The translations under genes were made by a program, and so were the position numbers. The notes under the pieces are model-generated. The model ran no database searches and was not told the DNA's origin. It worked only from the letters and a program-made list of their open reading frames with translations. DNA of 9,095 nt from an uncultured Oscillospiraceae bacterium (GTDB lineage: Bacteria > Bacillota > Clostridia > Oscillospirales > Oscillospiraceae), in NCBI GenBank assembly GCA_934675115.1, contig CAKUPH010000084.1, positions 1 through 9,095 on the forward strand, in the 5' to 3' direction. This document shows positions 1 to 6,623 of this stretch, one piece after another. The stretch's first letter is position 1, and each line of letters starts with the position of its first letter.

Positions 1-57
1 AGGTATGGTTGTATCGTTGACAACAAAGGACTGTTGGCCGCAAAAACAGGCGAATGA
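1..57 (+). CDS. Possible C-terminal tail of a gene cut by the left edge
   Basis: Frame 1 is open from the first base to a TGA at 55-57 and encodes 18 residues, ending VDNKGLLAAKTGE. The peptide looks protein-like, while the other two frames read less well. Against it, third codon positions are mostly A/T, unlike every other gene here, so this may simply be intergenic DNA. No family can be assigned. If real, the gene lies 69 bp upstream of the M29 peptidase start with no terminator between, so the two could be co-transcribed. Confidence 0.25.
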   Translation, partial: RYGCIVDNKGLLAAKTGE

Positions 58-78
58 TATGATATCGTTGAGAAAATA

Positions 79-103
79 ACTGGAAAAGCGACTACTTTCC
101 AGT
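79..103 (+). promoter_or_regulatory. Hairpin in the leader of the M29 peptidase gene
   Basis: ACTGGAAA (79-86) and TTTCCAGT (96-103) form a perfect 8-bp stem with a 9-nt loop. It ends 11 nt before the GAGGTG ribosome binding site (115-120). No U-tract follows, so it is not a standard terminator. It could be an RNA-stability or regulatory hairpin, or a dyad operator. No convincing promoter was found upstream: TTGACA at 17-22 has no -10 at the right distance, and TATGAT at 58-63 has no -35. Confidence 0.35.
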
Positions 104-126
104 CATACATTTATGAGGTGAACACT

Positions 127-1317
127 ATGAACGAAGCAAAAATGAGAAAGTACGCCAACCTGCTCATCCGCCGGGGCGTCAATCTCCAGCCCGGCCAGCT
201 CCTGTATGTGGAAGCCGTCACCGAGACTGAGCCTTTTATCACCCTGCTGGCCGAGGAGGCATTTGCTGTGGGCGGCAGCGACGTGGCCGTCAACTGGATC
301 TGCAGCGGCCTTGACCGGGTCCGCATGGAGAACGCCGGGTGCAGTCTCTCCCCCAACCCCGCCCAGCAGTACACCAACGACTGGCTCATTGAGAACCGCG
401 CGGCCTACCTCCGTCTGGACTCTCCGGAGCTCCATGTGTTCGACGGCGTCCCCGCCGGCCGCATTCAGGAGAAGTCCGCCGGTGAGCGCGCCCTGCGCAC
501 CGCCTTCCGCGAGAAGGGCACCGCCCAGAACTCCATCGCCTGCGTGCCCACCCTCACATGGGCCAAGAGCGTGTACCCCGATCTCGCCCCCGAAGAGGCG
601 CTGGAGCGCCTGTGGGACGCCGTCTTTGCCTGCACCTTCGTCAACGAGGACGACCCCGTGGCCGCGTGGGACGAGACGTACCGGAAGATCGTGGAACGCC
701 GCGCCTATCTGGAGGGCAGGCAGTACAAAAAGCTCCACCTGAAGAGTGCAAAGACCGACCTCGTCCTCGGCATGCCCGAGCACCACATCTGGGAGGGCGG
801 CGGCGTCACCGATCCCAACGGCGTGTACTTCATGCCCAACCTGCCCAGCTTCGAAGTTTTCGCCTCTCCCCACAAGATGCAGGCCGACGGCTATGTGGCC
901 GCCACCATGCCGCTGAACTATCAGGGCCGTCTGGTGGACGAGTTCGTGCTGACCCTCAAGGAGGGCAAGGTGGTGGACTGCTCCGCCAAGGTGGGCGAGG
1001 ACATCCTCCGCGGCATCGTGGAGTTCGACGAGGGCTCCTGCCGTCTGGGCGAGATCGCCATCGTGGAGCAGAGCTCCCCCGTGGCCCGCCAGCATGCCAT
1101 TTTCTACAACACCGTGTACGATGAGAACGCCTCCTGCCACATCGCGCTGGGCCGCGGCTTCTTCCGCAGCGGCCCCGAGGACGCAGCTGCCCGGGGCATC
1201 AACGTCTCCACCCTCCACGTGGACTTCATGTTCGGCTCCGACGACATGCACATTCAGGGCCAGACCGCCGACGGCGTCTGGGAGGACATTCTGGTGGACG
1301 GCGCCTGGGCCATTTAA
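127..1317 (+). CDS. M29-family metallo-aminopeptidase (AmpS/PepS/AmpT type)
   Basis: Predicted cytosolic aminopeptidase that removes N-terminal residues from peptides using metal ions; no signal peptide is seen. The ATG at 127 is preferred (396 aa) because GAGGTG at 115-120 lies 6 nt before it; the in-frame GTG at 118 lies inside that site. The N-terminus (RKYANLLIRRGVNLQPGQ) and the C-terminal half are typical of M29. Compared with remembered M29 structures (AmpT Glu250, Glu316, His345, Tyr352, His376, Asp378), the matching residues are Glu243 (FEVFASP), Glu309 (LGEIAI), His338 (ENASCHIALG), His364 and Asp366 (LHVDFMFGS). The first four ligand positions keep the family spacing exactly. The expected tyrosine, seven residues after His338, is Phe345. 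Length is slightly below the usual ~410. The stop is followed at once by an orphan reading frame and then a terminator. The family call is firm; activity and specificity are not established. Confidence 0.92.
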   Translation: MNEAKMRKYANLLIRRGVNLQPGQLLYVEAVTETEPFITLLAEEAFAVGGSDVAVNWICSGLDRVRMENAGCSLSPNPAQQYTNDWLIENRAAYLRLDSPELHVFDGVPAGRIQEKSAGERALRTAFREKGTAQNSIACVPTLTWAKSVYPDLAPEEALERLWDAVFACTFVNEDDPVAAWDETYRKIVERRAYLEGRQYKKLHLKSAKTDLVLGMPEHHIWEGGGVTDPNGVYFMPNLPSFEVFASPHKMQADGYVAATMPLNYQGRLVDEFVLTLKEGKVVDCSAKVGEDILRGIVEFDEGSCRLGEIAIVEQSSPVARQHAIFYNTVYDENASCHIALGRGFFRSGPEDAAARGINVSTLHVDFMFGSDDMHIQGQTADGVWEDILVDGAWAI

Positions 1318-1318
1318 G

Positions 1319-1513
1319 CTGGCCAACTGCTGTTGCTCCGACATTATCCGCACCGTGGCGCGGGGTCATGTCACTGACGAGATCCGCTGGGTGTACGGCA
1401 CCGTGCTGGCCACTCAGCTGGCGGGCATTGCGGCGGCTAAAGCGGGTGTCATCGGCGAGACCGGCTGCGAGACCCTCATGCACACCCCCAAGGAGCTGCT
1501 CATCCTCGACTGA
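1319..1513 (+). pseudogene. Orphan C-terminal gene fragment, family not recognised
   Basis: From 1319 the frame shifted by one base relative to the peptidase (frame 2) reads about 64 residues to a TGA at 1511-1513. It starts LANCCCSDIIRTVARG and ends HTPKELLILD. Nearly every third codon position is G or C, and the composition is that of a real folded protein, as in the neighbouring genes. There is no start codon with a ribosome binding site at its beginning; extending the frame upstream only runs it out of frame through the intact peptidase gene. It therefore looks like the 3' end of another gene whose front was deleted, with the breakpoint within a few bases of the peptidase stop. I could not place it in a family. 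Alternatives are a gene expressed by re-initiation or frameshift at the stop, or an assembly junction. Confidence 0.55.
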
Positions 1514-1531
1514 GCGGTATTGTTCCAAAAC

Positions 1532-1566
1532 AAACCCCCGGCGGCCCGCAGGCCGCCGGGGGTTTT
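1532..1566. terminator. Bidirectional intrinsic terminator between convergent genes
   Basis: A perfect 15-bp stem (1532-1546 with 1551-1565, core CCCCCGGCGGCC) closes a CGCA loop. On + it runs into TTTTCCTT; on - it runs into TTTGTTTTGG. It sits between the plus-strand peptidase/orphan fragment and the stop of the minus-strand SLH gene at 1581, so it can serve both. Confidence 0.9.
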
Positions 1567-1580
1567 CCTTATCTCGTTTC

Positions 1581-4016
1581 TCAGGGCTGGGGAAGCTCGC
1601 TCTCCGCGGGGATCTCTTCCCCGGCGGGCAGTTCTTCTCCGCCCGCCTGCTCCGCCGCGGCGGCGGCGTCCGCCAGATCAGGCCGGAGAGTGAGCTCCGC
1701 CCGGGGCAACTCATTGACCATGGTCAGCAGCTTCGCCACCTCGCCACGGGTCATGCTGTTCTTCGGGGAGAGCAGGCCGTTGCTGCCGCTGACGATGTTC
1801 TGAGCCACCAGCGTCTGGACATAGGGTGCGGCCCATGTGCTCACCGTGCCGCCGTCGGCAAAGGCGGACAGGTCGCAGCTCTGCTGGCTGGCCAAGATCC
1901 GGCCCAGCATGGTCATGGCCTGCTCCCGGCTCACCAGCTCGCCCACATTGGCGTACAGCGCTCCGCCGGAGCCGCTGCCGCTGAACACCTGAAGTGCGTA
2001 CATGGCCTTCACGTGGGGCAGCATCCATTCCGGAATGCCCGCCGCGTCGGCAAAGGGCAGCTCAATGCCCCCGTACTGCGCTGTATCCACCCCCAGCATC
2101 CGGGAGATGAACACCAGCAGCTCGCCCCGGGTGAGCTTGCCGTCGGGGTTGTAAACGTAGCTTCCGTCCGCTGTCTGGCTGCCGGTGGTCAGGCCCATTT
2201 TGTAGAGCCGGGTGACGTACTCCTGACTCCAGTGGCCATCCAGATCGGTGAAGGGGTCGCCCCGGTTCACCGTCACCGGCACGATTACCGACCGTCCGCC
2301 CGCGCTGGCGGTGATGGAGCCGGAGCCGTTCACCGCTCCTGCGGTGAACAGGCCGTTTTCGTCGATGGCGCCGATATTCCCCTCCATCGACCACGTCACA
2401 ATCCCGTCGTCCATAGCCACGGGGATGTTGTACCACGTACCGGCGGCATCAAGGTCGACGGTGTCGCCGGGGGACAGGGTCAGCGTCCCGGGGGCCGCGC
2501 CAGTGTCGTGCCGGGTAACGGTGAGCTTGGACAGGCGGTCCACCACCCGGATGGGGGCGCTGCCGGCGGCTCCCTGTCCGGAGGCGGTGATGGTGAAGCT
2601 GCCCGGCTGGCTGCCCGCGAGGAACACCGCGTTACCCGCGTCGTCGTAGCCCATAAGGCCGCCGTCCGCTGTCCAACTCACCGTGCCGTTGTACGCCACG
2701 CTCACGCCGTTCTGCCCGGCGGGGGCGGCAGTGACGGTGGTCTGAGCCCCGGTGAGCACCACGTCATAGGCGCTGTCCACGTAAAAGCTGCTGAGGAAGC
2801 CGCCGGCCGCAGCGGGGGTCACGAGAAAAATACAGCTGCTCACCGCCCGCTGGCTGCCGCCGGAGGGCTGGTTGAGGACGGTCAGCTCGTCGCTGCCGGG
2901 CAGAGTGGCGCCCAGCGTGGTGGAGCCGCCGCCGTCCAGCGCGATGGCCTGCACGCAGCCCAGCTCCACCAGCCGCTTGGCGGTCTGGGAATAGGACGCA
3001 CCCACGGAATAGCCGCTCTGCCGCCCGTCGATGGTGTAGAACACCATGCTGCCGTCGGCCCTGACGCCCAGCGCCGTCCGGGGGGCCGCGCCGGACGGCA
3101 GGCCGGAAATGGCCTGCCCGTTTTCCACCAGCGTATACAGGCCGGTGATGCCGTACTGGGCATTGGCCCAGCGCGGGTCGCCGCCGGAGATGTCCAGCGT
3201 AACGCTCATTCCCGGCATCAGCGCCCGCAGCGGGGCAAGAACGGACTCGTCGCAGTTCTGGTTGGCGGACAGCACAAAGCAGCCCGCCGGGATGGCGTTA
3301 TCCGGCGTCACGCCCTCCGCGGTGGAATCGGTGACTCGCACCACCCGCAGTGTCATGGTGCTGTTCATGGTGAGCTTCTGGCCGGGAACAGCGGGCTCCA
3401 GCACCACGTCCACCCCGGGCAGGGAATTTTTCGTGGATGTGCCGAAATCCTCGCTGTAGAGGTACAGGCCGCCGTTTTTCCGGCTCTCGTTGATGGCAGT
3501 GACATTCAGGCTCACCTCGGCGAGGGTAGTGTAGTCCATCCAGCTCACGGTCTTGCTGATGGTGCTGCCGTCGATGAACACGGAGCCGTCGGCGCAGATG
3601 CCCGCCATTTTATAGTTATACTGATCCAGCGACCGGATGACGCCGTCGGTGATCAGCAGACCCACGGCGGTGCCGTCGGTGTTGAAAAAGCCGCCGTTGA
3701 CACCCGCCACCACCCGGTAGCCCTGCTGGGCAAGGCTCCGGGCCGCGTCGGTGAGCTTCGCCGTGGAGGAAACAGTATCGCCGTGCCAGATCAGCGGGGC
3801 CACGCCGCTGTTGGGGGCATAGGTGATGTAGTGCTCCGTCCGCAGGTCGGAGTAGGTGGCACTCCAAAGGCTGCCGTCCGTCACCGTGGTACCTGCGGCG
3901 AGCTGGACCGTGCGGCCCAGCAGGTCGCTGCCCAGCGCCTCAGACGCCAGCGTCTGCCCCATTGCCAGCGCCAGCACAAGGCACAGGGCCAGCCCTCGTT
4001 TTATCGTTCGTTTCAT
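1581..4016 (-). CDS. Exported phosphodiester-glycosidase (NAGPA-domain) protein with Ig-like region and three SLH repeats
   Basis: Predicted cell-surface enzyme of 811 aa. The start at 4016 is chosen because GGAGGT (4023-4028 on the minus strand) lies 6 nt upstream and the protein then opens with a classic signal peptide (MKRTIKRG, a hydrophobic core, cleavage near residue 24, QTLA-SEA). Residues ~60-398 match the NAGPA/phosphodiester glycosidase family: NGGFF (107-111), PRTALGV (312-318), TIDGRQ (328-333) and LDGGGSTTL (360-368). Residues ~405-585 look like one or two Ig-like (BIG-type) beta domains. Three SLH repeats follow at ~588-643, 653-708 and 717-767, with TRGE, SREQ and TRGE in place of the usual TRAE motif. 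The last ~40 residues are Ala/Glu/Pro-rich and acidic. SLH repeats normally bind secondary cell-wall polymers, so the protein is probably wall-anchored. NAGPA enzymes cleave sugar-phosphodiester bonds; the bacterial substrate here (a phosphorylated surface glycan is likely) is inference. Confidence 0.9.
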   Translation of the reverse strand: MKRTIKRGLALCLVLALAMGQTLASEALGSDLLGRTVQLAAGTTVTDGSLWSATYSDLRTEHYITYAPNSGVAPLIWHGDTVSSTAKLTDAARSLAQQGYRVVAGVNGGFFNTDGTAVGLLITDGVIRSLDQYNYKMAGICADGSVFIDGSTISKTVSWMDYTTLAEVSLNVTAINESRKNGGLYLYSEDFGTSTKNSLPGVDVVLEPAVPGQKLTMNSTMTLRVVRVTDSTAEGVTPDNAIPAGCFVLSANQNCDESVLAPLRALMPGMSVTLDISGGDPRWANAQYGITGLYTLVENGQAISGLPSGAAPRTALGVRADGSMVFYTIDGRQSGYSVGASYSQTAKRLVELGCVQAIALDGGGSTTLGATLPGSDELTVLNQPSGGSQRAVSSCIFLVTPAAAGGFLSSFYVDSAYDVVLTGAQTTVTAAPAGQNGVSVAYNGTVSWTADGGLMGYDDAGNAVFLAGSQPGSFTITASGQGAAGSAPIRVVDRLSKLTVTRHDTGAAPGTLTLSPGDTVDLDAAGTWYNIPVAMDDGIVTWSMEGNIGAIDENGLFTAGAVNGSGSITASAGGRSVIVPVTVNRGDPFTDLDGHWSQEYVTRLYKMGLTTGSQTADGSYVYNPDGKLTRGELLVFISRMLGVDTAQYGGIELPFADAAGIPEWMLPHVKAMYALQVFSGSGSGGALYANVGELVSREQAMTMLGRILASQQSCDLSAFADGGTVSTWAAPYVQTLVAQNIVSGSNGLLSPKNSMTRGEVAKLLTMVNELPRAELTLRPDLADAAAAAEQAGGEELPAGEEIPAESELPQP

Positions 4017-4022
4017 AGGTCT

Positions 4023-4028
4023 ACCTCC
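4023..4028 (-). promoter_or_regulatory. Ribosome binding site deciding the NAGPA-SLH gene start
   Basis: GGAGGT on the minus strand lies 6 nt before the ATG at 4016. The upstream in-frame ATG at 4088 would add 24 residues before the signal peptide and lies within the promoter region, so it is rejected as the start. Confidence 0.85.
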
Positions 4029-4065
4029 GGGTTCTCGGGAAAATGCGTGGTTTTCTGACAAACAG

Positions 4066-4101
4066 ATGTTAACATAATTTTCCGCCAAAGTAAACAGTCA
4101 A
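4066..4101 (-). promoter_or_regulatory. Candidate promoter of the NAGPA-SLH gene with overlapping palindrome
   Basis: On the minus strand TTGACT (4096-4101) is followed by TATGTT (4071-4076, 19-nt spacer). Alternatively TTTACT is followed 17 nt later by TAACAT (4066-4071). Neither pairing is ideal. The perfect palindrome ATGTTAACAT (4066-4075) overlaps the -10 region and could be an operator. The region lies between the hemW terminator and the ribosome binding site, where a promoter is expected. Confidence 0.45.
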
Positions 4102-4196
4102 GACCTTCCAGTCATCATTAAGACGAATGCTCCGCCGGAAAAGTTCCCGGAAAAGCATAAACGCCGGAATATCTGAACAAACTTTCCGCAAAGAAT

Positions 4197-4223
4197 GAAG
4201 GCCGCCCCGACGGGGCAGCCTTC
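4197..4223 (-). terminator. Intrinsic terminator downstream of hemW
   Basis: GAAGGC plus GCCCC pairs with GGGGC plus GCCTTC, giving 11 bp with one C/A mismatch and a 3-nt loop. It begins 12 nt after the hemW stop and on the minus strand is followed by ATTCTTT, a modest U-tract. On the plus strand the following T-richness is better (TTATTTTATTTTT), but no plus-strand gene ends here. Confidence 0.75.
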
Positions 4224-4235
4224 GTATATCTTATT

Positions 4236-5444
4236 TTATTTTTCCTCCGGCTCCGGAGTTAGGCCGCTGCGGATCTTCTCCAGCGTATTTTCCAGCGTGG
4301 CCGCCTCCTGAAGCTCCAAGATCTCACCGATGAGCCGGTTAGACAGCAGAAAGCCCTCCGGCGTCAGCCGCCAGCGGCGGCCCACCCGCACGGCCCAGCC
4401 CTTCTGCTCGTACTCGCTGAGCCTGACGGCGATGGGATCGAAGTTCATGTAGAACTCCCGGCGGTACTCCCACTCCTCGATGCCCAGCGTGGTGCGCAGC
4501 CGGAGCATGAGGTACTCGCCGCTCCGCTCCCGGGGCGGGATCATCTCCGATTCGCTGAGCAGCCGGTCGCCGTCCAGCACGCCCCGGATATACCCCTCCA
4601 GATCCCGGACGTAGGCGTAGCGGCAGCCGCCGAAGTCGGAGTGAGCCGCCGCGCCGAAGCCCATATACTCCCGGCCCATCCAGTATTTCAGGTTGTGGCG
4701 GGACTGGCACCCGGGCTTTGCGAAGTTGGAGATCTCATACTGCTCGTACCCGGCCTTCGCCAGCCGCTCCACCGTCCAGAGGTAGAGGGATGCCTGCATA
4801 TCATCATCGGGCAGGCGCTCGCCCCGGGCCACCCGGCCCGCCAGCGGCGTGCCCTCCTCCACGGTGAGCCCGTAGCAGGACAGGTGCTCCGGCGACAGGG
4901 CCAGCGCGGCCTCCACCGTCTCGTGCCAGCTGTCCTCCGTCTGGCCGGGCAGGCCGAAAATAAGGTCGAGGTTCAGATTTTTGATCTTCGCCTTCCGGGC
5001 CGCCGCCACGGCGGCAGACACCTGCTGGAAGGTGTGGGGCCGGTGGATGTCCTGAAGCTCCCGGTCGCAGGCGGACTGCATCCCCAGCGAGACCCGGTTC
5101 ACCCCCGCCCGCCGCATGGCGCGCAGGCCCTTTTCCGTCACGCTGTCCGGGTTGGCCTCCATGGTGATCTCCACGTCCTTGGCCATCTTGAATTTCTTGT
5201 TGATCAGCCGAAGCAGCTCGCACAGCCGCTTTTCCCCGTACCATGTAGGGGTGCCGCCGCCGATGTACACGCTGTTCACCGAGTAGCCCCGGGCCAGCGG
5301 TGCGCTCTCCGTGATCTGGGCGATCAGCGCCTTCTGGTAGTCGTCCATCCGGTCCTCCCTGCCCGCAAGGGAGTAGAAGTCGCAGTAATCGCACTTGCTG
5401 CGGCAGAATGGTATGTGGATGTAGATGCCAAGCGTTTTGCCCAT
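4236..5444 (-). CDS. hemW: HemW, radical-SAM heme chaperone (HemN-like)
   Basis: 402-aa cytosolic radical SAM protein. Residues 14-21 hold the CX3CX2C cluster motif (CRSKCDYC), which binds the 4Fe-4S cluster together with SAM. The motif is followed by DF rather than the further Cys of true coproporphyrinogen dehydrogenase HemN, which points to HemW. GGGTPT (62-67) is the SAM-binding glycine motif, and HNLKYW (250-255) matches the HNxxYW signature linked to heme binding in HemW. The C-terminal part (~300-375) is the HemN C-terminal domain. Length is close to the family's ~380-400. HemW proteins are thought to bind heme and deliver it to membrane targets; this follows from the family and is not shown here. 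The ATG at 5444 has a weak AGGGG about 9 nt upstream. The gene has its own promoter and a terminator just after its stop. It is often annotated as an oxygen-independent coproporphyrinogen III oxidase, which is probably incorrect. Confidence 0.93.
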   Translation of the reverse strand: MGKTLGIYIHIPFCRSKCDYCDFYSLAGREDRMDDYQKALIAQITESAPLARGYSVNSVYIGGGTPTWYGEKRLCELLRLINKKFKMAKDVEITMEANPDSVTEKGLRAMRRAGVNRVSLGMQSACDRELQDIHRPHTFQQVSAAVAAARKAKIKNLNLDLIFGLPGQTEDSWHETVEAALALSPEHLSCYGLTVEEGTPLAGRVARGERLPDDDMQASLYLWTVERLAKAGYEQYEISNFAKPGCQSRHNLKYWMGREYMGFGAAAHSDFGGCRYAYVRDLEGYIRGVLDGDRLLSESEMIPPRERSGEYLMLRLRTTLGIEEWEYRREFYMNFDPIAVRLSEYEQKGWAVRVGRRWRLTPEGFLLSNRLIGEILELQEAATLENTLEKIRSGLTPEPEEK

Positions 5445-5501
5445 AGCCCTTCGCCCCTGTAGCAGAAAAACTTTCGGCGGTTTCCCCGCCGTACCGACAG
5501 G

Positions 5502-5530
5502 ATTATACTACGTTTTTCCCTCCGGCGCAA
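5502..5530 (-). promoter_or_regulatory. Promoter of hemW
   Basis: On the minus strand a perfect TATAAT (5502-5507) preceded by TAG is spaced 17 nt from TTGCGC (5525-5530), a poor -35. It gives a leader of about 50 nt, which contains a small 6-bp hairpin (CGGCGG 5475-5480 with CCGCCG 5486-5491). Confidence 0.65.
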
Positions 5531-5583
5531 TGCTTTCCCGGGGCCGGACGGCTCCAAATTTTCCGTTCTCTGTCAACTCCGCC

Positions 5584-5612
5584 TTGACGCACCGGCAAAA
5601 GTCTGCTATACC
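5584..5612 (+). promoter_or_regulatory. Promoter of the mini-ORF / RluA-family gene
   Basis: TTGACG (5584-5589), a 17-nt spacer and TATACC (5607-5612). Transcription would start near 5619, about 20 nt before the GGAGG ribosome binding site at 5638-5642. It is divergent from the hemW promoter, with the two -35 elements about 53 bp apart. Confidence 0.7.
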
Positions 5613-5650
5613 AGTATCATACCAATCAATTATCCACGGAGGCCCCTGAA

Positions 5651-5680
5651 ATGCGCCCTCTCTCCCGTCCGCGGCCGTGA
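5651..5680 (+). CDS. Nine-codon leader ORF overlapping the start of the RluA-family gene
   Basis: An ATG at 5651 lies 8 nt after a clear GGAGG (5638-5642) and opens the peptide MRPLSRPRP, stopping at TGA 5678-5680. That stop overlaps the GTG start of the pseudouridine synthase in a GTGA arrangement typical of translational coupling. The synthase GTG has no Shine-Dalgarno of its own, its frame has a stop at 5647-5649, and no ATG lies between. The simplest reading is that ribosomes load at the mini-ORF and re-initiate at the GTG. A single-base sequencing error joining the two frames is the main alternative; it would give an N-terminus starting MRPLSRPRP. Confidence 0.5.
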   Translation: MRPLSRPRP

Positions 5681-6570
5681 GCGCCCGGTATCTTCAACTG
5701 CATATCGGCCCGGAGCTTGCCGGGGCGGACGTTAACTCCCTCCTCCGCCGCAGGCTGGGCCTGTCCGGAACGGTGCTCCGCCGGATCAAATGGCTGCCGG
5801 ACGGCATCACGGTGGACGGCGTCCGGGTCACCGTCCGCTACCGGGTGCAGCCGGGGCAGACCCTGTCCGTCCGCATCTCCGACCCGGATTCTGCCGGTCA
5901 GCCCGTCCCCGTGGATGGCCCGGTGGACGTGGTGTGGGAGGATGCGGACCTCGCCGTGGTCAACAAGGCCCCCGGCGTGCTGGTCCACCCCAGCCACGGC
6001 CACTTTGACGACACCGTGGGCAACTACCTCATGGCCCGCTGGCGGAAAAACGGCGAGGAGGCCGGGTTCCACCCCGTCCACCGGCTGGACAAGGGCACCA
6101 CGGGCCTGCTGGCCGTGGCCAAGCATCCCTACGGGCAGGAAAAGCTGAAAAATCAACTCCATACCGGCCATTTCCGTCGGGTGTACCTCGCGGTGTGCGA
6201 CGGCATCCCCGCCCCGCCGGAGGGTATCATCGACGCCCCCATCGGCGCCGTCCCCGGCTCTCTCATCGCCCGGGAGGTCCGCGCCGACGGCAAAGCCGCC
6301 CGCACCCACTATCGGGTGCTCCGGACCAGCGGCGCCCGCTCGCTGGTAGAGCTGGAGCTGGAAACGGGCCGCACCCACCAGATCCGGGTCCACATGGCCC
6401 ACATCGGCTGTTCCCTCACCGGGGACTTCCTGTACGGCACGGAGGATCACGACCTCATCAGCCGCCCGGCCCTCCACTCCGCCCGGCTGGAGCTGACCCA
6501 CCCCGTCACCGGGGAGCGGCTGGCCCTGTCCCTGCCCCTGCCGGAGGACATGGCCCGGCTGCTGCGGTAA
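5677..6570 (+). CDS. RluA-family RNA pseudouridine synthase
   Basis: 297-aa cytosolic enzyme predicted to isomerise uridine to pseudouridine in rRNA and/or tRNA. Residues ~1-65 form a degenerate S4-like RNA-binding region (GADVNSLLRRRLGLS). The catalytic domain follows, with the motif VHRLDKGTTGLL (134-145) in which Asp138 is the catalytic aspartate. The conserved GRTHQIRVHMAHIG lies at 231-244, followed by LTGDFLYG. Length fits the RluA/RluD subgroup; which RNA site it modifies cannot be told from sequence alone. The GTG at 5677 is the only reasonable start, because a stop lies 28 bp upstream in frame and no other start codon intervenes. It overlaps the stop of a 9-codon ORF with a good ribosome binding site, so translation is probably coupled. 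No terminator is seen in the 53 bp before the next gene, so read-through is possible. Confidence 0.92.
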   Translation: MSARYLQLHIGPELAGADVNSLLRRRLGLSGTVLRRIKWLPDGITVDGVRVTVRYRVQPGQTLSVRISDPDSAGQPVPVDGPVDVVWEDADLAVVNKAPGVLVHPSHGHFDDTVGNYLMARWRKNGEEAGFHPVHRLDKGTTGLLAVAKHPYGQEKLKNQLHTGHFRRVYLAVCDGIPAPPEGIIDAPIGAVPGSLIAREVRADGKAARTHYRVLRTSGARSLVELELETGRTHQIRVHMAHIGCSLTGDFLYGTEDHDLISRPALHSARLELTHPVTGERLALSLPLPEDMARLLR

Positions 6571-6573
6571 CTT

Positions 6574-6604
6574 TTGCTGCTTCATGTCTTGCATATTTTA
6601 TATA
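6574..6604 (+). promoter_or_regulatory. Weak candidate promoter for the transglutaminase-SLH gene
   Basis: The 53-bp gap is AT-rich. TTGCTG (6574-6579) followed by TATATA (6599-6604) is a possible pair, but the 19-nt spacer is long. Expression by read-through from the RluA-family gene is equally possible. The ribosome binding site AGGCGG (6611-6616) lies 7 nt before the GTG. Confidence 0.3.
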
Positions 6605-6623
6605 AGAGAAAGGCGGAAATTCA

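Noticed and set aside
103..1353. A 416-codon minus-strand open frame opposite the M29 peptidase
   Set aside because: No ribosome binding site and a low-complexity Gly/His/Val/Ala composition; it mirrors the real peptidase gene.
1368..4058. An 896-codon open frame on the plus strand opposite the NAGPA-SLH gene
   Set aside because: The opposite strand encodes a coherent protein with signal peptide, catalytic motifs and SLH repeats. This frame is a His/Gly/Val-rich shadow produced by GC-biased codon use, with no start signal and no recognisable domain.
4236..5444. Annotation as oxygen-independent coproporphyrinogen III dehydrogenase (HemN)
   Set aside because: The cluster motif CX3CX2C is followed by DF rather than the extra Cys of HemN, and HNLKYW matches the HemW signature.
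4641..5462. A 273-codon plus-strand open frame opposite hemW
   Set aside because: Shadow frame covering the radical-SAM coding region; no start signal and no domain.
5626..6594. A 322-codon minus-strand open frame opposite the RluA-family gene
   Set aside because: Shadow frame; the plus strand carries the HRLD catalytic motif and the GRTHQIR motif of a pseudouridine synthase.
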